Source: Vicinamibacteria bacterium
GTDB lineage: Bacteria > Acidobacteriota > Vicinamibacteria > Fen-336 > JAGNNV01
Assembly: GCA_019694155.1 (NCBI GenBank)
Contig: JAIBCN010000038.1
Coordinates: 1-64,000, forward strand
Direction: 5' to 3'
DNA length: 64,000 bases
Part shown: positions 1 through 9,466 of the stretch, piece after piece
Numbering within the stretch: position 1 is the first letter of the stretch
Layout of the letters: the number at the start of each line of letters is the position of its first letter
Notes under the pieces: generated by a model
What the model was told of the DNA's origin: nothing
Database searches by the model: none
Seen by the model: the letters and a program-made list of their open reading frames with translations, nothing else
Program-made: the position numbers and the translations under genes

Positions 1-2
1 CC

Positions 3-1034
3 GGGGCGGCGGCGGCCGCTCCCGCCCCCGCAGCCGACAACCCGCACGAGAGCCGGCAAAGGGCGCTCCTCGCCGTGGTCAAGGCCGATCCCGCGGTCGA
101 GGCCGCGGCCTGGGCGAGCCCGCTGCCCTTCTCTCACTCGAACGAAGAGCGCGCCTTCGGGTTCCGCAAGCGCGAACTGCGCTACTCGATGGCGCGCTGC
201 ACCGACGAGTACAAGGACGTCATGGGGATCGAGATCACGCGCGGCCGCTGGTTCGGGCCCGAGGACGATGGCGGGGGCTACGAGGCGGTGGTGATCACGG
301 AGGCCCTGGCGAAGCGAGCCTTCGGCGACGAGGACCCGATCGGCCAGAGCATCACCGGGGATACGAGCCCGAACGGCCCCGCGGACGTCGAGCGCCGGGT
401 GGTCGGGGTGATGCGCGCGTTCAAGCAGGAAGGGGAAATGGAGACGGAGGAGTCGTACGTGCTGACCCGCATGGTTTTCTCCGCTCGCCAGATGAGACGA
501 ATCGGCAGCATGGCCCTGCGCATGAAGCCGGGAACCGATGCCTCGGTCGAAGCACGGCTCGCGAGCGCCCTCCAGGCCGCGGCCCCCGACTGGTCCTTCA
601 AGATCGAGCCCATGGTGATGGGCGCCGAGTTCAACCGGCGCCTCTTCCTGGCCCCCATCGGCGTCTCCGCCCTGGTGGCCCTCTTCCTCGTGCTCATGGT
701 GGCCCTCGGGCTCTCCGGCGTTCTGTGGCAGAGCGTCACCACCAGGATCCGCGAGATCGGGGTTCGCCGGGCGATGGGCGCCTCCGGAGACGACGTGAGG
801 CGGCAGGTGATCGGGGAGCTGATGGTCATGGCGACCATCGCCATGATCGGCGGCATCGTGGTGGTGCTCCAGTTCCCGTTCCTCGATCTGCTGGGCCCGG
901 TGCCGCGGAGTGTCTTCTTCGCCGGTCTTTCCCTTACCATTGTGGCGCTCTATGGACTCGCCCTGGTGTGCGGCCTGCACCCGGCGCGTCTTGCCACCAC
1001 CGTCCATCCGGCCGAGGCTCTTCGCTACGAATGA
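3..1034 (+). CDS. ABC transporter permease, MacB/FtsX type (3' part)
   Basis: This reading frame is open to the left window edge, so the start lies outside and only the C-terminal part is seen. The visible protein has a periplasmic MacB-type core domain (about residues 25-215, with a GIEITRGRWF segment) and then an FtsX-type membrane domain with three hydrophobic segments. It ends in the 'HPAEALRYE' tail typical of these permeases. A charged IREIGVRRAMGA loop follows the first helix, as in FtsX proteins. Such permeases couple an ATPase to periplasmic work or export of peptides, macrolides or lipoproteins; the substrate here is unknown. The stop overlaps the next start (ATGA), so it is co-transcribed with the two-component system that follows. 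The family is well supported. Whether it is the duplicated acidobacterial type cannot be told from the fragment. Confidence 0.88.
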   Translation, partial: GAAAAAPAPAADNPHESRQRALLAVVKADPAVEAAAWASPLPFSHSNEERAFGFRKRELRYSMARCTDEYKDVMGIEITRGRWFGPEDDGGGYEAVVITEALAKRAFGDEDPIGQSITGDTSPNGPADVERRVVGVMRAFKQEGEMETEESYVLTRMVFSARQMRRIGSMALRMKPGTDASVEARLASALQAAAPDWSFKIEPMVMGAEFNRRLFLAPIGVSALVALFLVLMVALGLSGVLWQSVTTRIREIGVRRAMGASGDDVRRQVIGELMVMATIAMIGGIVVVLQFPFLDLLGPVPRSVFFAGLSLTIVALYGLALVCGLHPARLATTVHPAEALRYE

Positions 1035-2398
1035 TTCTGATCGTCGATGACGATGCGTCGGTCCATGCGTCCCTGGGCCTGCTCCTGAAGCAGGCGGGGC
1101 ATGCGTGGCACGCCGTGTCGAATCGGGGGGAGGCCGTGGCCTGGTTGAAGGCGAACCCCTGCGACCTGGTGCTGCAGGACATGAACTTCAGCCGGGAGAC
1201 GAGCGGCGCCGAGGGCCTCGCCCTTCTCAAGGAGATCCGCTCTGCGCATCCCGACACTCCCGTCATCCTGATGACGGCGTGGGGCTCGATTCCCCTCGCC
1301 GTCGAAGGCATGCGGCTGGGGGCCGGCGATTTCATCACCAAGCCCTGGACGAACACCCAGGTGGTGCAGTCGGTGGAGACGGCGCTCGGTCTCGCCCGGG
1401 CCCCCGGGCCGGACGCGCCCGCCGCGACTCGCGAACAGCTCGATGACGACTTCGACTTCGCGGGCCTCGTGGGCGAGGACCCGGGCCTTCTGCGGGTGTT
1501 GCAGATCGTCGGCCGGGTGGCGTCGACCGACGCGTCGGTTCTCATCACGGGCGAGAGCGGAACCGGGAAGGAGCTCGTCGCGGAAGCCATCCACCGCAAC
1601 TCCCGGCGGCGCGCCGGGCCCTTCGTGAAGGTGAATCTCGGGGGAATACCCGCGGGACTCTTCGAAAGCGAGATGTTCGGCCACGTGAAGGGTGCCTTCA
1701 CGGACGCGCGGACGGATCGGACGGGCCGCTTCACCCTCGCGCACGGAGGCACCATCTTCCTCGACGAAGTGGGCGAACTCGATCCCGCCTCTCAGGTGAA
1801 GATGCTCCGCGTCCTCCAGGACCGGACCTTCGAGATCCTCGGATCGAGCCAGACCCGGAGCGTCGACGTCCGCGTGGTCGCGGCTACCAACCGGAACCTG
1901 CGCGACGCCGTGGAAAGCGGCGCCTTCCGCGAGGATCTGCTCTATCGCCTGAATCTCATCGCCATCCACCTGCCGCCCCTGCGCGACCGCCGCGGCGATA
2001 TTCCGCTTCTCGCCCGCCAGTTTCTGCACGCGGTGATGGCCGCGCATGGCCGCGAGGGACTGGAACTGAGCGCGGGCGCCCTCGACCATCTCAAGGCCCA
2101 GGAGTGGCCGGGGAACATCCGCGAACTCAGGCATACCATCGAGCGCGCGGTCCTCGTGGCGCCGAAAGCGAGCCTCACCGCCGCGGATTTCCGCGAGGTG
2201 GCCGCGATGGAAGCACCGGGGACGGCGCGCGATCCCCTGCCACCGGTGGGCAGTATGACCCTCGATCAGATCGAGCGCGCGATGATCGTGAAGTCCCTGC
2301 GGCATCACGCCGGCAACCTCACCCGCGTGGCGGAATCTCTGGGCATGAGCCGCCCCGCCCTCTATCGGCGTATCGAGAAGCACGGCATCACGGTCTGA
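1031..2398 (+). CDS. Sigma-54-dependent response regulator, NtrC family
   Basis: This 455-residue activator has three domains. A receiver domain (residues 1-120) carries the DDD acidic pocket at 6-8, the likely phospho-acceptor D50 (LVLQDMNF) and the conserved lysine in ITKPW. A central AAA+ domain has Walker A GESGTGKE near residue 174 and a sigma-54 contact loop that reads GAFTDA instead of the classical GAFTGA. A C-terminal Fis-type helix-turn-helix ends in SRPALYRRIEKHGI. I chose the ATG at 1031 because it overlaps the permease stop as ATGA and gives a perfect receiver N-terminus; a longer frame upstream lies inside the permease gene. It is probably phosphorylated by the kinase encoded 13 bp downstream and drives sigma-54 promoters, perhaps of its own efflux operon. 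No -24/-12 promoter was recognised in the window. Confidence 0.95.
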   Translation: MILIVDDDASVHASLGLLLKQAGHAWHAVSNRGEAVAWLKANPCDLVLQDMNFSRETSGAEGLALLKEIRSAHPDTPVILMTAWGSIPLAVEGMRLGAGDFITKPWTNTQVVQSVETALGLARAPGPDAPAATREQLDDDFDFAGLVGEDPGLLRVLQIVGRVASTDASVLITGESGTGKELVAEAIHRNSRRRAGPFVKVNLGGIPAGLFESEMFGHVKGAFTDARTDRTGRFTLAHGGTIFLDEVGELDPASQVKMLRVLQDRTFEILGSSQTRSVDVRVVAATNRNLRDAVESGAFREDLLYRLNLIAIHLPPLRDRRGDIPLLARQFLHAVMAAHGREGLELSAGALDHLKAQEWPGNIRELRHTIERAVLVAPKASLTAADFREVAAMEAPGTARDPLPPVGSMTLDQIERAMIVKSLRHHAGNLTRVAESLGMSRPALYRRIEKHGITV

Positions 2399-2411
2399 CC
2401 GCGGAGGGAAC

Positions 2412-3728
2412 GTGAGTCTAAGGAACCGCTTCCTCGTCTACGTCGCGGTTCTCCACGCCGCGATCGCCGCGCTGGTCGTACCCCTGGTGGTCACCAATCG
2501 CCTCTGGCTGCTTGCCGTCGAGGTGTTCTTCGTGGCCTCGATCCTCCTGGGATTCCGCCTGGTCCGGGGCCTGTTCGAAAGCCTGGACCTGCTGGCCGAA
2601 GGCGCGCGCTTCCTCGACGAGCAGGAGTTCACCACGCGCTTCAAGGAAACCGGAAGGCCCGAGCTCGACCGCCTGGTGTCGATCTACAACCGTCTTGCCG
2701 ACGCGCTGCGCGACGAGCGCACGAAGCTGCGGGAGCAGCACCATTTTCTGAGCCAGGTCCTGGACGCGTCGCCGTCGGGGGTGATCGTGCTCGATTTCGA
2801 CGGCCGCATCGACCTGGTGAACCCCGCGGCCGCGCGGAGTCTCGGCCTCTCCCCGGAGGCCGCGCCCGGCCTCGCGCTCGCGGAACTGAGCGGCCCGCTC
2901 GGCGCCGACCTGGCCGCGGCCGCGGCCGGCGCCTCCCGGGTCCACACCACGGGCGCGGGCGGCAAGATCAGAATCGTTTCCAGCCGGTTCACCGATCGCG
3001 GCCATGAGCGGCGGTTTCTCCTCCTCGAGGAGATGACCGAAGAAGTGCGGGCGGCGGAGAAGGCGGCCTACGAGAAGCTCATCCGCATGGTTGCGCACGA
3101 AGTGGGGAATTCGGTTGCGGCCTCGAGTTCGCTGCTTCAGTCGAGCCTTGCCTACTCGCGGCATCTCCCGGTCGGCGACCGCCCCGACTTCGAGGACGCG
3201 GTCAGTGTGTGCCTCGCCCGCCTGTCCACCCTCAACGGCTTTGTCCGCGACCTGGCCGAAGTCGTGCGCCTTCCCGAGCCGCGTCTCCAGCCGTGCGATC
3301 TGGCCTCGGTGCTGCGCGGTGCGTCGCTGCTCCTGCGCGCCTCCGCGGAGAAGGCGGGAGTGGAATGGGCCCTGGAGATCGGCGATCCCCTGCCGCTCGT
3401 CAGCGCAGATCGCGCCCAGATCGAGCAGGCCTTCCTGAACATCGCGAAGAATGCGATTGAAGCCACTGGCGCGGGAGGGAGGGTTCGAGTGAGCGCGACG
3501 CCAGGGAAGGACGGCGTCGATGTCGTGGTCGAGAACAGCTCGGAAGGGATTCCCGAGGATGTGCAAGCCCGCCTGTTCACACCGTTCTTCTCGAGCAAGG
3601 CCGACGGGAGAGGCCTCGGCCTCACCCTGGTCCGGGAGATCCTCGTTCATCACGATGCCCCCTTCGCTCTGGTGGCGCCCGCCGGAGGCCCCACCCGCTT
3701 CACCTTCTCATTGAGGAAGGCCGACTGA
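2412..3728 (+). CDS. Membrane sensor histidine kinase, NtrB/NtrY-like
   Basis: The protein has 438 residues. Two N-terminal transmembrane segments (about 7-29 and 32-52) enclose almost no periplasmic loop, so it probably senses within or inside the membrane. A HAMP-like linker and a PAS domain (GVIVLDFDGRIDLVNPAA) follow. The HisKA box reads RMVAHEVGNSVAASSS with H229 as the likely phosphorylation site, and the HATPase domain contains an N-box (NIAKNAIEA) and GRGLGLTLV. The start is GTG at 2412, supported by a GGAGGG Shine-Dalgarno sequence at about 2404. It is the last gene of the permease, regulator and kinase operon and the natural partner of the NtrC-type regulator. The signal it senses cannot be read from the sequence. 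Confidence 0.93.
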   Translation: MSLRNRFLVYVAVLHAAIAALVVPLVVTNRLWLLAVEVFFVASILLGFRLVRGLFESLDLLAEGARFLDEQEFTTRFKETGRPELDRLVSIYNRLADALRDERTKLREQHHFLSQVLDASPSGVIVLDFDGRIDLVNPAAARSLGLSPEAAPGLALAELSGPLGADLAAAAAGASRVHTTGAGGKIRIVSSRFTDRGHERRFLLLEEMTEEVRAAEKAAYEKLIRMVAHEVGNSVAASSSLLQSSLAYSRHLPVGDRPDFEDAVSVCLARLSTLNGFVRDLAEVVRLPEPRLQPCDLASVLRGASLLLRASAEKAGVEWALEIGDPLPLVSADRAQIEQAFLNIAKNAIEATGAGGRVRVSATPGKDGVDVVVENSSEGIPEDVQARLFTPFFSSKADGRGLGLTLVREILVHHDAPFALVAPAGGPTRFTFSLRKAD

Positions 3729-3786
3729 CCCCGTCAGTCTTGCGCCGTCTCTGCGAGTCGGTCACGCCTGTGGACGTGGGGTGAAC

Positions 3787-3867
3787 CCCGGGTCGGTATG
3801 GCGAGGAGCTCGGCGAAAAGGCAGGCGACGAAGCGATCTCGGGCTTGGGAGTGGCGGGCCGCGGGGC
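3787..3867. repeat. Diverged intergenic repeat, copy 1
   Basis: This stretch aligns with 26338-26420 over its whole length, with one 2-base gap and roughly 80% identity by eye. The shared core is GCGATCTCGGG, followed by a copy of CCGCGGGGC. It resembles the widespread bacterial intergenic repeat with the pattern CGTCATTGCGAG...GAAGCAATCTC. It lies downstream of the histidine kinase and contains no convincing gene. Confidence 0.6.
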
Positions 3868-3929
3868 CGAGCACTGAGATGGGCTGGCCGCGCCGCGGAG
3901 CGCGCAGCCTGGAGTGCCGCCTTGAGAAA

Positions 3930-3950
3930 CCGCCCGCGACGATCGGGCGG
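3930..3950. other. GC-rich hairpin, 7-bp stem
   Basis: CCGCCCG and CGGGCGG flank a 7-base loop. The hairpin sits between the end of the kinase operon and the convergent unknown gene. It has no T-run on either side, so it is at best an imperfect bidirectional terminator or part of the repeat nearby. Confidence 0.35.
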
Positions 3951-4000
3951 GCGAGCGCGGACAAACGCCTGGTGATGTCTGAACCCGGCCACGCCGGAGG

Positions 4001-4852
4001 CTACCGGGGGTAGGCGCCGCCCTCGAGCTCGTAGCCGAACTCGAAGCTCGACGACCCCACCTGCTCGGCGAGCGCAAGCGGGTGCGTGCCGCTCAAGGTC
4101 CACGACTCGGGTTCGGCGCACGTACGCTCGCGGTGGCCCGCGAAGCTGATGCGCACGACGCCGGAAACCCCAGACCGCGCGGGCGGGAACAGCGCCTGCA
4201 TTCCTCTGGATGCCGGTCCGCCCGACTCAGCCCCGGACGGTGTGCAGGCCGCGGCGACGCGCAAGCCTTCGGCGAGCAGGGAGCCATGCCAGGCGCCGTG
4301 AGCGTCCTCGAGCAGCTTCACATTCCCGTAGGTTGCATAGTGTCCGAGGCGGCGCATCTCGGCGGCGTACGAGGAGTCGGGAACCCACAAGTCCAGCACG
4401 AGCCAGGGCACTCCGGGGCCCAGATCTTCCGTGGAGTCCGCTGGTGCAACGCGCGCGAACCAAAGGGCCGCAGCGCCGTGGGACGGCCAACGGGGTGCGC
4501 GGCCATCAATCGTGAACGTGTTTGCGCGCACAATCTCGACAAACGAGACGCCCCATGCGTCTCGCGACGGGGCGCCAGCCAGGTACTGAGCGGCCCACGA
4601 CACGCCGCCCCTGGCCAGCTCACCGACGGAGATGAATCGGAGCGTCGAGGGCAGGCGCTCCGCGACGGTTGCGGGGTCGAACACCAGATAACCGACGATT
4701 TCCTGCGGCTGCTTGACCAGCCAGTGCGTGCGGGCCCCATCGGGAAGCGGCAACCGCTGCGCGGCGCCGCGAGTCGCGGTCACGGCAGTGAGGACGAGGG
4801 CCGCCAGAAGCACGACCGGCCCCAAGTGATGAGTCATCGTGAAGCGTGGCAT
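4001..4852 (-). CDS. Predicted secreted protein of unknown function
   Basis: The 283-residue product starts with a signal peptide (MTHHLGPVVLLAALVLTAV..., cleaved near TRGAAQ). The rest is a soluble domain without membrane segments. The start at 4852 (MPRF) was chosen because it stands just before the signal peptide; an ATG five codons later is equally possible and neither has a strong ribosome site. The early segment around EIVGYLVFDPATVAERLPSTL, with a fixed spacing of hydrophobic residues before LP, faintly recalls acetoacetate-decarboxylase-fold proteins, but I see no catalytic lysine motif and do not assign that function. Two cysteines (in AACTPS and ERTCAE) could form a disulfide. It lies 195 bp after the PqqB-like gene on the same strand and may be a distal member of that unit. 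Confidence 0.6.
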   Translation of the reverse strand: MPRFTMTHHLGPVVLLAALVLTAVTATRGAAQRLPLPDGARTHWLVKQPQEIVGYLVFDPATVAERLPSTLRFISVGELARGGVSWAAQYLAGAPSRDAWGVSFVEIVRANTFTIDGRAPRWPSHGAAALWFARVAPADSTEDLGPGVPWLVLDLWVPDSSYAAEMRRLGHYATYGNVKLLEDAHGAWHGSLLAEGLRVAAACTPSGAESGGPASRGMQALFPPARSGVSGVVRISFAGHRERTCAEPESWTLSGTHPLALAEQVGSSSFEFGYELEGGAYPR

Positions 4853-5047
4853 TTTCGTGCGCCTAAATTGCCGGAAGTCCTCGGGCCACGCCTCGTCCCA
4901 CCTTCGGGGGGGCTTCGCGCTGCCTCGGCACTGGAATGCCGGAACGACGGAATCGTGTGCCTGCCCGGCTCTCTGGGTCCAAGTGCCGCATCGAGAAGCT
5001 GTCCACGGACATGCAATCAAGAGACTGCGAGCTTGCGAACCGCGCGG

Positions 5048-6025
5048 CTACAGCGGCTGGCGCTCGCCTTCACTGGCCACACGCATCCCCGCCTTCACGA
5101 TCTCCTGTTCGGCCTTCGAGCCGGGAGTGGCCGCGGGATTCGTGTGGTTCAGATGAACGAAGACGATCTTCCGCCGCTGCTTTTCCGGGAGCGAGGCGAA
5201 GCGGGCGAGCGACTCGGCGATGAACGGGTGCGGCACTTCGGACATCGCACGCCCCGGTAGTTCGGTAGCGTCGAAGAACGTGCCGTCTACGTAGGCGACA
5301 TCGACGCCCGCGATCACGTCTTCGATCCGGCGGTCCCATTTCTCCCACTTGTCGATGTCGGGAAGCCAGAGAAGGGAGCGCGTCGGCCCGCGGACGACGA
5401 AGCCATAGGTGTCGCTGTATTCATCCCGGTGCGGCACGGCGATCGGCGTGATGGAGAGTCGCGTGTTCAACGCCACGGGCCTGTCCGCCGTGAACCTTTC
5501 GATCGCGATGTGGTTGAGCTTCACCAGCAGGTCCCACGGGCCGTTCGTCTCCAGGAACCGGGCCATGCGGTCCGAAGCGAGCACGCGCTGGCCCGAAGCG
5601 CCGTAGGCCTCGCGGCCCAGGTGCATGAGCCCCGCGTAGTGTCCGATGTGGGCATGGGTGAGGGCTATGGCTTGAAAGAGCGGCGGCCGCCCGGCTGCCT
5701 TCGCGGCCTGGGGAGCGACGCGATCCGCGATTTCAGCCTGCTCCCGAATATCCGGGGTGGCGTCGATGAGGAACCGTTCTTCCGATCCAGGATCGACCAC
5801 GAGCAGGGAGGTGACCAGCCGTCGCCGCTTCGGATCCTGCCGGGCCGCGAGGTCCTGATCCGCGTTCCCACCCAGTTGCGGCAGGCCTCCGTCCTGAGCG
5901 GTGCCGAGGACGAGCGCGAAGGAAGTCGGTCCCTGTCCTTCCGCGGACACGCGGGGGATTCGGGCCGCCCCGATGGCCAGGAGGGCGACGCCCGCGGCGA
6001 GGAAGCCCCTCCGCGCGGCGGTCAT
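5048..6025 (-). CDS. PqqB-like metallo-beta-lactamase-fold hydrolase, Tat-exported
   Basis: The 325-residue protein begins with a likely twin-arginine signal (ARRGFLAAGVALLAIGAARI). It continues with VLGTAQDGGLPQLGG, close to the start of PqqB and related metallo-beta-lactamase proteins. The metal motif reads HAHIGH (H124, H126, H129), with glycine where canonical hydrolases have aspartate. Later segments IAVPHRDEYSDTYGF and LNHTNP supply further candidate ligands. No other PQQ gene is nearby and PqqB is cytoplasmic, so this is more likely an exported hydrolase of unknown substrate than a PQQ enzyme. The ATG overlaps the stop of the upstream E1 gene (ATGA), indicating translational coupling. 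The start is fixed by that overlap and by the Tat motif directly behind it. Confidence 0.85.
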   Translation of the reverse strand: MTAARRGFLAAGVALLAIGAARIPRVSAEGQGPTSFALVLGTAQDGGLPQLGGNADQDLAARQDPKRRRLVTSLLVVDPGSEERFLIDATPDIREQAEIADRVAPQAAKAAGRPPLFQAIALTHAHIGHYAGLMHLGREAYGASGQRVLASDRMARFLETNGPWDLLVKLNHIAIERFTADRPVALNTRLSITPIAVPHRDEYSDTYGFVVRGPTRSLLWLPDIDKWEKWDRRIEDVIAGVDVAYVDGTFFDATELPGRAMSEVPHPFIAESLARFASLPEKQRRKIVFVHLNHTNPAATPGSKAEQEIVKAGMRVASEGERQPL

Positions 6026-9000
6026 CAGAACTCGACGAGGCGACGGACCGCGTCCTTGATGTTGGCGACCTGGGGCAGGGTCGCGTTCTCGAGAGTGGGG
6101 TGATAGCCCACGAAGCAATCGAGGGCTCCGAGCCTCTTCACCGGGGCGTCGAGATACGAGAACAGTTCGTCCGCGATCTTCGCGGCGATCTCCGCCCCGT
6201 AGCCGAACGAGATCTGATCCTCGTGGGCCACGAGCACGCGGCCCGTCTTCATGACGCTCTTGCGGATCGACTCCATGTCGTAGGGATTGAGGGTGCGCAG
6301 ATCGAGGATCTCGATCGACACGCCTTCCTCCTCGAGGTCCCGCGCCGCTGCCACCGAGCGCTGGACGAGCGCCCCGAAAGTCACGATGGTCGCATTCGTG
6401 CCTTCGCGCACTACCCGGGCCTTGCCGAACGGAATCATGTGATTCGGCCCCGGGTAAGAGCCCTTGTTGTAGGTCTGCCGGTAGAGGTGCTTGTGTTCGA
6501 GGAAGATCACGGGGTCATCGCACCGGATGGCGGTGCGCAGGAGGCCGTTCGCGTCCTCCGCGTTGCTCGGGATGACCACGCGGAGCCCCGGGATGTGGGT
6601 AAAGAGCACCTCGCCGCACTGCGAGTGATACACGGCGCCGCCCTGCAGGTAGCCGCCGTAGGTCACGCGCACGACCACCGGGGACTTGAAGTTCCCCGAC
6701 GAGCGCCAGCGCATGAGTGCCAGCTCGTTGCGAAGCTGTTGATAGGCAGGCCAGATGTAATCGAAGAACTGGATCTCCACCACGGGCTTGAGGCCGCGGG
6801 TGGCCATGCCGATGGCGCGGCCGACGATATTGGCTTCGGCGAGGGGGGAGTTGAAGACCCGCTCCGACCCGTACTTGCGCTGAAGGTTGTGGGTGACCTT
6901 GAAAACGCCGCCCTTGCCCTTGACCTTGTCGAGGTTGTCCTCGCGCGAGCAGTCGGCCACGTCTTCGCCGAAGACCACGATCCTCGGGTCGCGCGCCATC
7001 TCGTCGACGTAGGCCGAGTTCAGGAGATCGACCATGGTCTTGTTCGGATTCGGGGCGGCCCCGTACTCGGGCGGCGAGTCGAACTCGCGCGAAGTGGGAT
7101 CGATCGATGAGTAGACCCACCACAAGGCGCTCTCCGCGGGGGGCGTGGGGGCGGCGATCGCGCGGTCGGTGGCTTCCTCGATCTCGCGGTCGGCTTCCTC
7201 CCGGACCGCGGCGAGCTCGCCTTCGGTCAGCAGATCCGCGGCGATCACGCGCTTGCGGAAGGAGTTCAACGGATCGCGCTCGACCTCGGCGTCGCGCTCG
7301 GCGGCCGGGCGGTACAGCGTCTCGTCGTCGGACAGGGAATGGGAGTAAGGACGGATGACCTTGGCGTGAACCAGGGCCGGGCCCTTGCGCATGCGGCAAT
7401 AGCGAACCGCTTCGCCCATGGTCTGGAGACTCGCGATGGGATCGCAGCCGTCGACTTCGAGCACGAGGAGATCCGGGAACGACCGCACGAGCTTGCTGAT
7501 GCTCCCGCCCGCGGTCTGCACCTCGATCGGCACCGAGATCGCGTAGCCGTTGTCCTCCACGAGATAGACCACCGGGAGTTTCAGGTTGCAGGCGGTGTTG
7601 AGGCTCTCCCAGAATTCGCCTTCGGAGGTGGTGCCGTCTCCGGTGCTGACGAAGACGACTTCGTCATGCTTGAACGCGGGCAGGGCTCCCGTCTTCTGCA
7701 TGAACAGGCCCGCTTCGGCGCAGCCCACGGCCTGAAGGAACTGGGTGCCCACGGGCGAAGACTGGCTCACCACGTTCAGGCCCTTGTGGCCCCAGTGGGA
7801 AGGCATCTGGCGTCCGCCCGAGTTCGGGTCGTCCTTGGCTCCGACCGACCCCATGAGCATCTCCGTGGGGGTCATGCCGAGAGTGAGCATGAGCGCGCGA
7901 TCGCGGTAGTAGGGATAGAACCAGTCGTAGCCGGGCCGCAGGGCCATGCCTGCCGCGACCAGGATGGCCTCGTGACCCGCACCGCTGATCTGGAAAAAGA
8001 TCTTGTTCTGCCGCTTGAGGGCGATCTCCTTGTCGTCGATGCGCCGCGACATATACATGATCCGGTAGATCTCGCGGACCACGGTGGGGTCGAGCGAGAT
8101 GGGCGGGAGGCTCGGAAGCGGGGGCGCCTCCATCACGGTGGGGAGGTGTTCGGTCAATGGAGCCTCGGGGGTTGCGGGTATGGGTTTCGGGGTTTGAGGA
8201 TGTTCGGGGAGCTCGTCGGGGCCGGGAACGCGAGCGAGCAGGGCCGAGAAGGGCCCGGTGGGTTGGTTCGTATCCGCGGAGGGCGTCTTTACGGGGCGGG
8301 GTTCGTTCTGGGCCGCCATCTCCGACAGAAGCGGGCGCGGAGTTTCCGACGTCGGCATCTCGAGAGGTTCGGGAGGAAGGAGTTTCCGGGAAATCTCGCC
8401 GGTGTTCACGCCTACCGGTTCGCGTTCGGGCTCGACGGCCGCGGGTTCGGGCCTGAGAAGGAAGCTCGGTCTGTCTATCTCGCCGGTGCGGGTCGGGTCG
8501 TCGACCAGGGGCCGTCCCACGCTCGCGGTTGAGGTTTCCGGCCGGCTGCCCGGGGGCAGGATGGTCGCCGGGTTGCGATCGAGCGCGAAGGGCGGAGGAA
8601 CCGCCTCGATTCCGGCGAGGCTCCGCGCGCCGAGGGTCCAGGAGGGAGTTTCGAGCGCGTACGTCCGGTCCGGGGGTTCCAGGGTCTTTGCCGGTCCCGG
8701 GTCAGCTTCGCGCGCATCGACGCGCAGAGCCGCCTCTCGAAGCATCGAGGCGAAGCCGAGGTTCTCCGCGGTCGCGAAGCCGGCTGGAGGGCGAGGTATC
8801 TCCTCCACCATGAGAGGGGCGATCTCCAGGGTGGCCGCGCGCACGACGTTCGGGACCGGCGGAACCGCGGCGCCCTTCGCGAGCTCCTCTAGGAGGTCCG
8901 CCGGGAGTCCGCCCGGCTCCGAGGAATCGGTCGCCACGGGGAGGGGAGGAGGAATCGGGCGGGTCGGCACCCTTCCCGCGGCTTCCACGATGTCGAGGAC

Positions 9001-9306
9001 GCTGCTTCTCTGCAGCTCCTCGGTGGAGAAGTTTCTGGCTGAGAATGAAGGCGGCCGCCCCGGAGGCGGATTCTCCCCCTCCGACCAGGGAACGAGGGGT
9101 GGCGACGGCTCCGAGGAAGGCGTGCTCGTGGCGCGCCATTTTTCGGGGGGCTCCCACTCGAAGGCGTCGGGCTTTTCGACGGTCCGGGAGGCTGGCTTGG
9201 GGGCTGGGGGGAGGCTCGCCGGGACGGGCTTTTCCAGGGGTGTCTTTGGGTCAGGCTCGAGAAAAAAGTCTCGAACGCGACCGACGACCTTTTTGAAGAC
9301 ACTCAT
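6025..9306 (-). CDS. Fused 2-oxoacid dehydrogenase E1 alpha-beta with long proline-rich N-terminus
   Basis: This 1093-residue protein joins both halves of an E1 component of a branched-chain 2-oxoacid dehydrogenase complex, which decarboxylates 2-oxoisovalerate-type acids with thiamine diphosphate. The alpha half starts near residue 405 ([16 protein letters not shown]) and has the GDG...N thiamine motif ([15 protein letters not shown]) near 556. The beta half follows ([29 protein letters not shown]) and ends in the transketolase C-terminal domain. The first 400 residues are unlike any E1: low-complexity, rich in Pro, Ser, Glu and Arg, and probably disordered, after a short basic start [16 protein letters not shown] took the start at 9306 for that N-terminus; an ATG 24 codons earlier is possible. 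No E2 or E3 gene lies in the window. The stop overlaps the PqqB-like gene. Confidence 0.92.
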   Translation of the reverse strand: MSVFKKVVGRVRDFFLEPDPKTPLEKPVPASLPPAPKPASRTVEKPDAFEWEPPEKWRATSTPSSEPSPPLVPWSEGENPPPGRPPSFSARNFSTEELQRSSVLDIVEAAGRVPTRPIPPPLPVATDSSEPGGLPADLLEELAKGAAVPPVPNVVRAATLEIAPLMVEEIPRPPAGFATAENLGFASMLREAALRVDAREADPGPAKTLEPPDRTYALETPSWTLGARSLAGIEAVPPPFALDRNPATILPPGSRPETSTASVGRPLVDDPTRTGEIDRPSFLLRPEPAAVEPEREPVGVNTGEISRKLLPPEPLEMPTSETPRPLLSEMAAQNEPRPVKTPSADTNQPTGPFSALLARVPGPDELPEHPQTPKPIPATPEAPLTEHLPTVMEAPPLPSLPPISLDPTVVREIYRIMYMSRRIDDKEIALKRQNKIFFQISGAGHEAILVAAGMALRPGYDWFYPYYRDRALMLTLGMTPTEMLMGSVGAKDDPNSGGRQMPSHWGHKGLNVVSQSSPVGTQFLQAVGCAEAGLFMQKTGALPAFKHDEVVFVSTGDGTTSEGEFWESLNTACNLKLPVVYLVEDNGYAISVPIEVQTAGGSISKLVRSFPDLLVLEVDGCDPIASLQTMGEAVRYCRMRKGPALVHAKVIRPYSHSLSDDETLYRPAAERDAEVERDPLNSFRKRVIAADLLTEGELAAVREEADREIEEATDRAIAAPTPPAESALWWVYSSIDPTSREFDSPPEYGAAPNPNKTMVDLLNSAYVDEMARDPRIVVFGEDVADCSREDNLDKVKGKGGVFKVTHNLQRKYGSERVFNSPLAEANIVGRAIGMATRGLKPVVEIQFFDYIWPAYQQLRNELALMRWRSSGNFKSPVVVRVTYGGYLQGGAVYHSQCGEVLFTHIPGLRVVIPSNAEDANGLLRTAIRCDDPVIFLEHKHLYRQTYNKGSYPGPNHMIPFGKARVVREGTNATIVTFGALVQRSVAAARDLEEEGVSIEILDLRTLNPYDMESIRKSVMKTGRVLVAHEDQISFGYGAEIAAKIADELFSYLDAPVKRLGALDCFVGYHPTLENATLPQVANIKDAVRRLVEF

Positions 9307-9466
9307 CACTTTGGCTATCTGTCGGGAGACTCTCTCGGGTGAGAAGGAGAAAGGAGTGTAGCAAGGCGGTCGAAGCATCTGTCAACCGAAGCGGCGCAGG
9401 ATTTCTTGTCGTTGATTTCTCGCGTGACGGACCCCGGCTGTCACCAGTAAGGCGAAAATAAGACGA

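Noticed and set aside
725-1030. Upstream extension of the NtrC-type regulator frame
   Set aside because: It lies inside the permease gene in another frame and precedes a perfect receiver-domain start at 1031 that overlaps the permease stop.
3781-3975. Small plus-strand frame after the histidine kinase gene
   Set aside because: It translates the intergenic repeat and has no ribosome site or recognisable protein.
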